Positions 1 to 5,898 of a stretch of DNA of 6,246 bases are shown in pieces. Under the pieces are notes generated by a model that saw only the letters and a list, made by a program, of their open reading frames with translations, was not told the origin of the DNA and did not search any database. A program made the position numbers and the translations under genes. The stretch covers positions 1 through 6,246 of the forward strand of contig WFQV01000065.1 of the NCBI GenBank assembly GCA_015486905.1, written 5' to 3'. The DNA comes from Melioribacteraceae bacterium (GTDB taxonomy: Bacteria; Bacteroidota; Ignavibacteria; Ignavibacteriales; Melioribacteraceae). Each line of letters opens with the position of its first letter. Positions within the stretch are counted from its first letter, which is position 1.

Positions 1-60
1 GACGTAAGAAGTTTGAAGCCATCCGAGTACTCGTCAATCATCATTCGATTGTTCTTGGTT
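1..60. repeat. Composite dispersed repeat, copy 1 (left edge cut)
   Basis: Positions 4-60 align without gaps to 321-377, with 46 of 57 bases identical by hand count. Conservation is strongest in GTAAGAAGTT, in the perfect palindrome CGAGTACTCG (24-33) and in the TTGTTCTT stretch. The window opens inside the heptamer array (AAGAAGT at 6-12) that precedes the palindrome in copy 2, so this copy probably continues to the left of the window. Confidence 0.75.
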
Positions 61-90
61 TAGGAGTTTATAGGTTCAATGGGACAAAGG

Positions 91-122
91 GATGATTGGA
101 TGAGTGGATGATTGGATGGGTG
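91..122. repeat. Tandem octamer array, 4 units
   Basis: Four consecutive 8-bp units read GATGATTG, GATGAGTG, GATGATTG and GATGGGTG, followed by GATATTAG. The period is exact and differences are limited to two positions of the unit. A similar octamer tract ending in GGATAT lies at 5988-6008 on the other side of the gene block. Confidence 0.85.
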
Positions 123-141
123 GATATTAGATAACAGCAAA

Positions 142-176
142 TTTTTACTTTTTAATTTTGACTTTCTAATTTTTAA
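142..176. repeat. Degenerate AT-rich heptamer array, 5 units
   Basis: Five 7-bp units read TTTTTAC, TTTTTAA, TTTTGAC, TTTCTAA and TTTTTAA. Low complexity could produce something similar by chance. The constant register of the A-A/A-C step, and three other heptamer arrays in this window, favour a true tandem repeat. Confidence 0.6.
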
Positions 177-249
177 TTGTCCAATCAGCGGAAATCATAA
201 TTCATCATGAGAATCTGCGTCCCATTCCCTCCGTGAAAATCCTGCAACA

Positions 250-267
250 ATCCGTGTCATCCATGTT
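250..267. repeat. Tandem 9-mer pair (ATCCGTGTC / ATCCATGTT)
   Basis: Two adjacent 9-bp units match at 7 of 9 bases. TTCTATC also occurs twice nearby (266-272 and 282-288), and CCAATCGGCG at 272-281 matches CCAATCAGCG at 181-190 at 9 of 10 bases. Each match is weak alone; together they fit the patchwork pattern of this intergenic region. Confidence 0.45.
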
Positions 268-301
268 CTATCCAATCGGCGTTCTATCAATCGTCAATTG
301 C

Positions 302-396
302 AAGACGCGAGAAGCAAGAGGTAAGAAGTTTGGATCATTTCGAGTACTCGTCAATAATAGTTCATTTGTTCTTAGTTCTTTGTTCTTAGTTCTTAG
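302..396. repeat. Composite repeat, copy 2: heptamer array, palindrome, opposing heptamer array
   Basis: The element has three parts. At 302-329 are four purine-rich heptamers (AAGACGC, GAGAAGC, AAGAGGT, AAGAAGT; consensus RAGARGY). At 341-350 is the perfect palindrome CGAGTACTCG. At 369-396 are four heptamers (TTCTTAG, TTCTTTG, TTCTTAG, TTCTTAG). Read on the opposite strand in a shifted register, the right-hand unit is AAGAACT, one base from AAGAAGT. The two arrays are therefore roughly inverted around the palindrome. Positions 321-377 repeat 4-60. Function is unknown. Confidence 0.75.
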
Positions 397-405
397 TTGA
401 ATAAA

Positions 406-469
406 ATTCGTGCATTCGTGGCTATTCCGGAGGCTGGTTATTTAAAACTGACTTTGCGCTCTTTGCGTG
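406..469. repeat. Two short tandem duplications (8-mer pair and 9-mer pair)
   Basis: ATTCGTGC and ATTCGTGG are adjacent at 406-421. CTTTGCGCT and CTTTGCGTG are adjacent at 452-469. From memory, similar words (CATTCGTGG, CTTTGCG...CTTTGCGTG) recur between genes in many unrelated bacterial genomes with no agreed function; I could not verify this here. Confidence 0.6.
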
Positions 470-526
470 AAACAATATAATTTTTCTAACGGATTTTCAT
501 TATTTTCGAAGAGTGGAAATTTAAAT

Positions 527-534
527 TAAATTTG
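527..534 (+). promoter_or_regulatory. Candidate Bacteroidota-type -7 promoter element for metF
   Basis: TAAATTTG matches the TAnnTTTG consensus of Bacteroidota housekeeping promoters. Start of transcription would fall near 540, leaving a leader of about 15 bases before the metF ATG. The upstream -33 TTTG element is poor: only TTTTC is present at roughly the expected distance. A chance match is quite possible in such AT-rich DNA. Confidence 0.35.
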
Positions 535-546
535 TGTTCAAATAAT

Positions 547-552
547 AGGTGA
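547..552 (+). promoter_or_regulatory. Ribosome binding site of metF
   Basis: AGGTGA lies three bases before the ATG at 556. A related AAGGTGG (4522-4528) lies seven bases before rarA, so the organism appears to use this type of Shine-Dalgarno sequence at some genes. It supports 556 as the start. Confidence 0.5.
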
Positions 553-555
553 ACA

Positions 556-1509
556 ATGAAAGTTACCGAACATCTTGCAAAGGCAAAAGAGGTTTTAATC
601 AGCTTCGAAATCATCCCGCCCAAAAGGGGAGGGGACATACACCAATTATTACAAGTCCTTGAAGACATAGTAAAATTCAACCCTCCGTTTATTGACATCA
701 CCAGCCACGCAGCTGAAGTTGTTTACGAAGAGACAAAAGACGGCGGATATCAAATGAAAGTGAAGCGTAAAAGGCCCGGCACGCTGGGTATTTGCGCTTT
801 GATTCAAAACAAATACAATATCGACGCCGTTCCACACGTTATTTGTCACGGTTTTACCAAAGAAGAAACAGAGGATTTTTTAATCGAGCTTCGCTACTTA
901 GGGATTGACAACGTACTCGCAGTGAGAGGCGACGAGAACGCATTCGATAAACCGGTTAAATACGGCAGAAGTGTAAATAAATATGCTGTGGATTTGGTAA
1001 GACAAATTAACGATTTAAACCACGGTAAATATTTGGAGGATTGCTTGTTAAATGCCGATCCGATGAATTTTTGCGTCGGTGTGGGAGGTTACCCCGAAAA
1101 GCATTTCGAAGCCCCTAATTTAAAAACCGATATTAAGTTCACAAAAGAAAAAATTCAAGCCGGCGCCGAATACATTGTAACTCAAATGTTTTTCGACAAT
1201 TCAAAATATTTCAATTACGTAGAACTCTGTCGTGAGGAAGGAATCGACGCTCCTATCATTCCCGGATTAAAAATAATTACTTCGAAATCGCAAGTAAATT
1301 CTTTGCCTAAAAATTTCCACATCGATTTACCCGACGAACTCGCCGAAGAAATTTTGAAAGCAAAACCCGAACACGTAATAGACATAGGGGTTGAATGGGC
1401 TTTTAAGCAAGTGGAGGATTTAATGAACCACAACGTGCCTGCAATCCACTTTTACATAATGCAAAATTCCGGTCCTATTACAAGACTAATGGAAAAAATA
1501 AACAAGTAA
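556..1509 (+). CDS. metF: 5,10-methylenetetrahydrofolate reductase
   Basis: This cytosolic flavoenzyme reduces 5,10-methylenetetrahydrofolate to 5-methyltetrahydrofolate, the methyl donor for methionine synthase. The protein has 317 residues, slightly longer than the 296 of E. coli MetF, and reads as one TIM-barrel domain. Visible motifs are SFEIIPPKRG (16-25, with the catalytic-type Glu18), PHVICHG (93-99), LAVRGD (121-126, with the folate/FAD-site Asp126), YPEKH (179-183), GAEYIVTQMFFDN (203-215) and a C-terminal HFYIMQNS stretch. From memory, the segment around YPEKHFEAPN and GLKIITSK is typical of Bacteroidota and Ignavibacteria MetF, making this gene the best taxonomic marker in the window. 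There is no C-terminal SAM-binding regulatory domain as in eukaryotic MTHFR. It appears to be transcribed alone: gene-free DNA lies upstream, and a 79-bp gap with a palindrome separates it from the next gene. Start choice rests on AGGTGA and on the motif spacing from the N-terminus. Confidence 0.95.
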   Translation: MKVTEHLAKAKEVLISFEIIPPKRGGDIHQLLQVLEDIVKFNPPFIDITSHAAEVVYEETKDGGYQMKVKRKRPGTLGICALIQNKYNIDAVPHVICHGFTKEETEDFLIELRYLGIDNVLAVRGDENAFDKPVKYGRSVNKYAVDLVRQINDLNHGKYLEDCLLNADPMNFCVGVGGYPEKHFEAPNLKTDIKFTKEKIQAGAEYIVTQMFFDNSKYFNYVELCREEGIDAPIIPGLKIITSKSQVNSLPKNFHIDLPDELAEEILKAKPEHVIDIGVEWAFKQVEDLMNHNVPAIHFYIMQNSGPITRLMEKINK

Positions 1510-1511
1510 AA

Positions 1512-1537
1512 TGAAACAAACTTAGCTAAGTTTAAGA
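1512..1537. repeat. 26-bp element downstream of metF, shared with the rarA 3' side
   Basis: TGAAACA, seven bases, then CTAAGTTTAAGA occurs here and again at 5899-5924 with identical spacing. By hand count 21 of 26 bases match. In the 13 bases that follow, 6 of 7 mismatches are transitions, suggesting diverged copies of one element rather than chance. It begins two bases after the metF stop codon. Confidence 0.55.
1518..1533. promoter_or_regulatory. Perfect 16-bp palindrome between metF and the operon
   Basis: AAACTTAGCTAAGTTT equals its own reverse complement. As RNA it could form a 6-bp AT-rich stem with an AGCT loop ending in UUU, a weak terminator at best. As DNA it could be a dimeric regulator site about 55 bases before the next ATG. 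The 5899-5924 relative does not keep the palindrome, so symmetry is not essential to that element. Confidence 0.4.
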
Positions 1538-1588
1538 TGCCTGGGAAAATAATGGAAAAATTATCTAACATAATTAAAAAATAAAACT

Positions 1589-2596
1589 ATGAGAATTCAA
1601 GAAGTACCTCAAAGGATTAAACTTTCCCATCTGCGTAAATTGAATTGGGGAGTAGCCGGACTCGGAAACTTTGCAGAAAATTCGGTGATTCCAACCTTGC
1701 TTCAATTGAAAAGGAGTAAAGTTGTTTCGGTTTATTCAAGCAGGTTGGACAGAGCAATTAAAATAGGAAAGATGTTCGGTACCGAAAATAATTTTGACAA
1801 TTACAACGATTTTCTAAACAGCGGCATCGATGTGGTTTACGTTGCAAGTGCTAATCCCGACCACTACTGGCAGACAATAAAAGCTCTGAAAGCAGGAAAA
1901 CATGTCCTTTGTGAAAAGCCGATGGCAATGACTTCCTCGGAAGCCGAAGAAATGATGCGAACGGCAAAAGAGAACAACGTTTTCCTTAGCGTTAATTATG
2001 TTCACCGTTTTCACCCGTTGCTTAGAAAGGCAAAAGAGTTGACGGACAAAAAATTAATCGGCAAAGTCATTTATATTTCTACCGAATTCAACATCGATTA
2101 TCCGCCGGATGATAATTACAGATTCATTAAAGAAAAAGGCGGCGGACCGTTGAGAGATTTGGGAACTCATATGTTCGACGTAATGCGCTTTCTCAACGGG
2201 GAGATAGTTGAAGTCAAAGGTTTCGCTGACAACGTGATTTATCAAAGCGATGCGGAGGACTTTGCAATAGGAACGGTAAAATTTGAGAACGGCAGTTACG
2301 GCTCCTTCAATGTTTCCTTCAACGCGGCAAAAGCACCTAATCAAATTTTAATTCAAGGCAGCAAAGGATACATTACCATTCAAAATTTAATCGGTAGTAA
2401 AACTTCTACCTCAAAGTTAGTAATAGATATTGACGGCGAAACGAGAAAAACTTTCAGGCGCAGAGCAAATAATATGTTAATTCGTTTGAAAGAATTCCAG
2501 AAATCCCTTCTTCACAATAAAGAACCTGAAGTAACCGGAGAAGACGGTTGGAAAAATTTAATCTTAATTGAAAAATTCGAAGAGCAATGCTGTTAA
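1589..2596 (+). CDS. Gfo/Idh/MocA family NAD(P)-dependent oxidoreductase
   Basis: Members of this family oxidise or reduce sugars, inositols, sugar acids and related compounds in the cytosol using NAD(P). The 335-residue length is normal. Residues about 19-135 form the Rossmann domain, with the dinucleotide loop GVAGLG (21-26) and the CEKP signature (108-111; Lys110 is the usual catalytic lysine). The C-terminal domain carries GGGPLRDLGTHMFD (184-197), where Asp190 and His194 occupy the positions normally used for substrate and catalysis. The substrate cannot be read from the sequence. About 18 residues precede the Rossmann strand, more than is usual. The ATG at 1589 has no clear Shine-Dalgarno; an in-frame TTG at 1640 would give a more compact protein but also lacks one. 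This gene heads the five-gene cluster, and its last 10 bases overlap the aldolase gene, so the two are probably translationally coupled. No convincing promoter was recognised in the 79-bp gap before it. Confidence 0.88.
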   Translation: MRIQEVPQRIKLSHLRKLNWGVAGLGNFAENSVIPTLLQLKRSKVVSVYSSRLDRAIKIGKMFGTENNFDNYNDFLNSGIDVVYVASANPDHYWQTIKALKAGKHVLCEKPMAMTSSEAEEMMRTAKENNVFLSVNYVHRFHPLLRKAKELTDKKLIGKVIYISTEFNIDYPPDDNYRFIKEKGGGPLRDLGTHMFDVMRFLNGEIVEVKGFADNVIYQSDAEDFAIGTVKFENGSYGSFNVSFNAAKAPNQILIQGSKGYITIQNLIGSKTSTSKLVIDIDGETRKTFRRRANNMLIRLKEFQKSLLHNKEPEVTGEDGWKNLILIEKFEEQCC

Positions 2597-3249
2597 AAGA
2601 AAAGTTAATTGAAATTTGTCATAGAGTTTATGATAAGGGTTTTGTCTCCGCATTTGACGGCAACCTTTCGGCACGTACACCCGAAGGGAACATTTACATT
2701 ACACGCTCGGGCGTTTGCAAAGGGGAAGTAACACCGGAAGATATTTTGTTAATCGATTTGGAAGGTCGTAAACTTGAAGGAGAGGGAAAGATTACCACGG
2801 AAGTAAAAATTCATCTGCTTGCTTACAAATATCGTAAAGAAGTTAACGCTGTAATTCATTCCCACCCCGTTTACGCAACGGCTTTCGCTACGATGGGAGA
2901 AGGCTTTACAACGCCCGTGTTTCCAGAGATGGTGCTGAGCTTGGGCAAGGTGCCTTTGTGTAAATACTCTACCCCCTCAACAGAAGAACTACCGGAATCA
3001 ATGTTGCCTCATATCGATTATGCCTGGGCAATGCTGCTGGAAAATCACGGCGCGGTTGCGTTTGGGAAGTCCGTTGAGGATGCTTACTTCAAAACCGAGA
3101 AATTGGAGCACGCTGCCAAAACTCTTTGGGCAATAAGAACAATGGGACGAGCAAAAACAATTCCCTTGGTAAAATTGAAAAAACTATACTCAATCTCCGA
3201 AGATGTTTACGGAATCAAATTAAATGAAAAGAATAGAATGGATTTTTAA
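2587..3249 (+). CDS. Class II (zinc-dependent) aldolase/adducin family protein, FucA-like
   Basis: Enzymes of this family use a zinc ion to cleave or epimerise sugar phosphates such as L-fuculose 1-phosphate or L-ribulose 5-phosphate. The protein has 220 residues, against 215 in E. coli FucA. GNLSAR (25-30) and TRSGVCKG (39-46) fit the phosphate-binding regions. Glu72, His91, His93 and His154 match FucA Glu73 and zinc ligands His92, His94 and His155, each offset by one. Tyr208 in the C-terminal YGI matches FucA Tyr209, which favours an aldolase over a dehydratase. FucA Tyr113, however, appears to correspond to Glu114 in FPEM, so sugar specificity may differ; the residue equivalences are from memory. 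The start at 2587 lies inside the end of the oxidoreductase gene, with only GAAGAG two bases upstream, so coupled translation is likely. The downstream gap to ddl is 13 bp. A dedicated symbol such as fucA is not justified. Confidence 0.88.
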   Translation: MLLKEKLIEICHRVYDKGFVSAFDGNLSARTPEGNIYITRSGVCKGEVTPEDILLIDLEGRKLEGEGKITTEVKIHLLAYKYRKEVNAVIHSHPVYATAFATMGEGFTTPVFPEMVLSLGKVPLCKYSTPSTEELPESMLPHIDYAWAMLLENHGAVAFGKSVEDAYFKTEKLEHAAKTLWAIRTMGRAKTIPLVKLKKLYSISEDVYGIKLNEKNRMDF

Positions 3250-3262
3250 TTAAGAGGTTCGG

Positions 3263-4249
3263 ATGACAGTTGCTTTGGTATTGGGTGGTATTTCAGCCGA
3301 AAGAGAAGTTTCCCTTTCGAGCGGCGCGGCAATGTTGGATGCCGTTAAAAAATTGGGATACGACTACATTTTGATTGACCCCGCCTACGGGGACGAACAG
3401 CCCCAAAAAGAAGAAGACTTTTTCAGTAATGGTAAAAGTTTTCCAAATGAACCAAGTAATTATTTGAAAGCAATTAACTCTAAATTTTTTAACGGCGTTG
3501 ACGTCGCACTGCTAGCACTTCACGGGCAATTCGGTGAGGACGGTTTAATTCAATCGTTATTTGAATTAAAAGGAATACCTTACACCGGCTCCGGAGTTTT
3601 GCCCAGCTCCATTGCAATGGACAAATCCGTTTCCAAAATATTATTTACTCACTTCGATGTTAAAACACCAAAGTGGATTTTGCTCGGTGATAAGAATTAC
3701 GATTTGAATTTAACATTAAAAAAAATCGAAAAGTTCTTCGGTTACCCGTGCGTTGTAAAACCGAGCGACCAAGGTTCTACAATTGGTTTGACGGTTTGCC
3801 ACTCCCAAGAATCCATTGAAGAAGCGGTAAACAAAGCGTTTGAATTCGGCAGCAAAGTTTTAATAGAAGAATTTATCGACGGGCGTGAAATTACTGTAGG
3901 AATAATCGGTAAAGAACCGTTACCCGTTTTGGAAATTATTCCTCGGCACACCTTGTACGATTACGAATGTAAATATTCCGAGGGAATGAGCTTTTACGAA
4001 ACGCCGGCTAAAATTCCCGATTCGCTTGCAAAACGTTTTCAGCAGCAAGCACTGCTTGCCTACCAAGCGGTGGGATGTCAAAATTACGGACGCGTAGATT
4101 TCAGACTTTCCAAAAATTTGGAAACTTACTGCCTGGAAGTGAACACACTGCCAGGAATGACAAGCCATTCTTTAATGCCTAAGATGGCGGCGGCTCGTGG
4201 AATGAGTTTTGCCGATTTGGTCGAAAAAATAATTCGACTCTCGCTATGA
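3263..4249 (+). CDS. ddl: D-alanine--D-alanine ligase
   Basis: Ddl joins two D-alanines using ATP, giving the dipeptide that MurF adds to the peptidoglycan precursor; it is cytosolic and has an ATP-grasp fold. The protein has 328 residues, 22 more than E. coli DdlB, mostly accounted for by an acidic, charged insertion around residues 43-77. The N-terminal motif GGISAEREVSLSSG (8-21) includes Glu15, which contacts the first D-alanine. Beyond the insertion, the key residues sit exactly 22 positions after their E. coli counterparts: Lys166 and Ser172 in VKPSDQGST, Asp279 in RVDF, and Glu292 and Asn294 in EVNTLPGMT. YDYECKY (232-238) is the usual YDYEAKY loop. All expected catalytic and magnesium-binding residues are present. 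AAGAGG ends five bases before the ATG, supporting the start. The stop overlaps the next ATG by four bases. Placement next to an FtsB-like gene matches its role in wall synthesis and division. Confidence 0.95.
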   Translation: MTVALVLGGISAEREVSLSSGAAMLDAVKKLGYDYILIDPAYGDEQPQKEEDFFSNGKSFPNEPSNYLKAINSKFFNGVDVALLALHGQFGEDGLIQSLFELKGIPYTGSGVLPSSIAMDKSVSKILFTHFDVKTPKWILLGDKNYDLNLTLKKIEKFFGYPCVVKPSDQGSTIGLTVCHSQESIEEAVNKAFEFGSKVLIEEFIDGREITVGIIGKEPLPVLEIIPRHTLYDYECKYSEGMSFYETPAKIPDSLAKRFQQQALLAYQAVGCQNYGRVDFRLSKNLETYCLEVNTLPGMTSHSLMPKMAAARGMSFADLVEKIIRLSL

Positions 4250-4539
4250 GAAAAAAAAAGAAAAAGAAAGAATTTTTTAAATGGTTCATCCTCATCTTAA
4301 TCCTTTTGCTCCTTTCGTTTTTAACCTTCAATTCGAACGGCTTAATCGAGTATTTTAAAGCGACACAAAGGAATAGGCTCTTAACGGAACAAATCAAAGA
4401 TGCGGAGAAGAAAATAAAAAAAACCGAAGCTCAAATAGATTCGCTTAAAAACAGTGAAAAGAAAATCGAAGAGATAGCACGTGAAAAATACAATATGCTC
4501 AAACCCAACGAGGAAGTACTTAAGGTGGAAAGAAAATGA
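4246..4539 (+). CDS. Septum formation initiator family protein (FtsB/DivIC-like)
   Basis: This is a small bitopic membrane protein of 97 residues (E. coli FtsB has 103). A strongly basic cytoplasmic tail (RKKKKKK, 2-8) is followed by a membrane segment at about 13-28. A charged coiled coil occupies about 38-73, and the family motif IEEIAREKYNMLKPNEEV is at 74-91. FtsB/DivIC proteins pair with FtsL and FtsQ/DivIB at the division site and help activate septal wall synthesis, with the coiled coil outside the membrane. I assign family only, because FtsB and DivIC cannot be separated by sequence alone. There is no Shine-Dalgarno; the start overlaps the ddl stop in ATGA, so translation probably depends on ribosomes finishing ddl. 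The stop overlaps the rarA start in the same way. The lysine tail is encoded by an A9 run at 4251-4259, a spot where indels or polymerase slippage would break the frame. Confidence 0.88.
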   Translation: MRKKKKKKEFFKWFILILILLLLSFLTFNSNGLIEYFKATQRNRLLTEQIKDAEKKIKKTEAQIDSLKNSEKKIEEIAREKYNMLKPNEEVLKVERK

Positions 4540-5828
4540 GTAATGTTAAAATTCCCGACACACCGTTGGCTGAGAGAATCCGCCCGAAAAATTTGAACGA
4601 ATTCCAAGGGCAATCGCATTTGGTTGGTGAAGGTAAACCTTTACGCACAATGATTGAAACGGATTCCCTTACTTCGTTTATTTTGTGGGGACCGCCGGGG
4701 ACGGGCAAAACAACACTTGCAAAAATTATTTCTCGTCAAACCGATTCGGAATTTTTTCAGATAAATGCCGTATCTTCCGGTGTGCGTGACATTCGTAAAA
4801 TAATAGAGCTTGCCAAGGAAAATAGAAATTACGGTAAAAAGACGATTTTGTTCATCGACGAAATTCACCGTTTCAACAAAGCACAGCAGGATGCACTGCT
4901 CTCCTCCGTTGAATCCGGTGAAATTATTTTAATTGGTGCAACAACGGAAAATCCCTCCTTCGAAGTTATTCCCGCCCTTCGCTCCCGCGCTCGTGTTTAC
5001 ATACTGAACGAACTTTCCAAAAACGATTTGGAAAAAATCATCGACTTTGCTTTGGCTAACGATGAATTTTTGAAGTCACTTAATATTAAAGAATTAGACA
5101 AAGATTATTTGATTTTCGTCGGTGGCGGAGATGCTCGAATAATGTTGGGAATATTGGAAAACGCCGTTGCACAAAACCTTGAGAAGGAAGAAATCCGAAT
5201 TACAAAAGATGTAATTGAAAATGTAATTCAAAAAAAGAACATTATTTACGACAAAGCCGGCGAGGAGCATTACAATATTATTTCCGCCTTCATTAAAAGC
5301 ATTCGCGGTAGCGACCCCGACGCCGCCCTTTATTGGTTGGCGAGAATGCTTGAGGGCGGTGAAGACCCCCTCTTTATTGCGCGGCGAATGGTAATCCTTG
5401 CCTCCGAAGATATTGGCAACGCTTCGCCTAATGCACTGGTATTGGCGGAGGCAGCTTTTTCTGCCGTTCACAAAATAGGAATGCCCGAAGCGCGTATTAT
5501 TCTTGCCCAATGCGTTACCTACCTTGCCTCATCTCCCAAAAGTAATGCTTCGTACGTTGGAATTGAAAAAGCTTTGAACGACGTTCGCCAAAAACCACTT
5601 TTCCCCGTTCCGTTCAAACTACGGAACGCCCCTACCAAACTAATGAAAGAATTGGGCTACCACAAAGGCTATAAATACGCTCACGAAGGAAAGAACAATT
5701 TTGTTGTGGAAAATTATTTCCCCGATGAAATGAAAGGGACACAATATTATTTCCCCACCGAAAACGGACTTGAAAAAACTTTGAAAGAAAGATTAAAAGC
5801 CCTGTGGAAAGGACGGAAAAAATACTAA
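4536..5828 (+). CDS. rarA: Replication-associated recombination protein A (AAA+ ATPase, RarA/MgsA/WRNIP1 family)
   Basis: RarA is a tetrameric clamp-loader-like ATPase that acts at stalled or damaged replication forks and at double-strand ends. The 430 residues compare with 447 in E. coli. Visible in order are LAERIRPKNLNEFQGQ (11-26), Walker A GPPGTGKT (52-59, Lys58), Walker B LFIDEIHRF (105-113), sensor 1 GATTENPSF (134-142), an arginine-finger region LRSRARV (148-154) and a sensor 2 GDAR (198-201). The C-terminal tetramerisation part begins with HYNIISAFIKSIRGSDPDAA (245-264) and continues with SEDIGNA, PKSNA, LRNAPTKLMKELGY and YYFPTENGLE, all hallmarks of RarA that clamp loaders and RuvB lack. 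AAGGTGG ends seven bases before the ATG, so although the start overlaps the ftsB-like stop by four bases, rarA can recruit its own ribosomes. It is the last gene of the cluster. No key residue is missing. Confidence 0.95.
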   Translation: MSNVKIPDTPLAERIRPKNLNEFQGQSHLVGEGKPLRTMIETDSLTSFILWGPPGTGKTTLAKIISRQTDSEFFQINAVSSGVRDIRKIIELAKENRNYGKKTILFIDEIHRFNKAQQDALLSSVESGEIILIGATTENPSFEVIPALRSRARVYILNELSKNDLEKIIDFALANDEFLKSLNIKELDKDYLIFVGGGDARIMLGILENAVAQNLEKEEIRITKDVIENVIQKKNIIYDKAGEEHYNIISAFIKSIRGSDPDAALYWLARMLEGGEDPLFIARRMVILASEDIGNASPNALVLAEAAFSAVHKIGMPEARIILAQCVTYLASSPKSNASYVGIEKALNDVRQKPLFPVPFKLRNAPTKLMKELGYHKGYKYAHEGKNNFVVENYFPDEMKGTQYYFPTENGLEKTLKERLKALWKGRKKY

Positions 5829-5848
5829 GGTTTGCATTTTAAAAACCT
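5828..5848 (+). terminator. Weak hairpin just after rarA, possible operon end
   Basis: AGGTTT (5828-5833) can pair with AAACCT (5843-5848) around a 9-base loop immediately after the rarA stop. The stem is only 6 bp and AT-rich, and no U-tract follows, so it does not meet the usual standard for an intrinsic terminator. No better candidate is present before 5940. Confidence 0.2.
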
Positions 5849-5898
5849 ATATCCTAATTTTGAAAAAAAGGGAAATAAAAAAACGGAAAAAAGAGATG

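Larger units (their letters stand above)
1..555. other. Gene-free intergenic region built from short tandem-repeat patches
   Basis: No reading frame here has a start, length and composition resembling a gene. The stretch is a chain of unrelated low-copy tandem repeats: octamers at 91-122, heptamers at 142-176, 9-mers at 250-267, heptamers at 302-329 and 369-396, octamers at 406-421 and 9-mers at 452-469. A longer direct repeat (4-60 and 321-377) spans part of it. Only the last 30 bases or so look like an ordinary leader for metF. I see no riboswitch fold, tRNA or transposase remnant. Confidence 0.8.

Noticed and set aside
1..63. Open frame from the left edge to a TAG at 61, possibly the tail of an upstream gene
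   Set aside because: The same sequence recurs at 321-377 as a non-coding repeat with non-synonymous-looking differences, so it is better explained as repeat DNA.
1..555. Riboswitch (SAM or cobalamin type) controlling metF
   Set aside because: MetF genes often have such leaders, but the upstream DNA is tandem-repeat patches, and I see none of the conserved cores or helices of those riboswitches.
1518..1533. Intrinsic terminator of metF
   Set aside because: The stem is AT-only apart from two G-C pairs in the 6-bp arm region and is followed by just three T residues, so it is listed as a palindrome of unknown role instead.
2054..2344. Minus-strand open frame of 96 codons inside the oxidoreductase gene
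   Set aside because: It is fully antisense to conserved catalytic motifs of the plus-strand gene and resembles no known protein.
5094..5510. Long open frame on the minus strand (138 codons) inside rarA
   Set aside because: It lies wholly within a well-supported rarA with intact motifs. Its translation shows no recognisable domain, and open antisense frames of this size are common opposite such genes.
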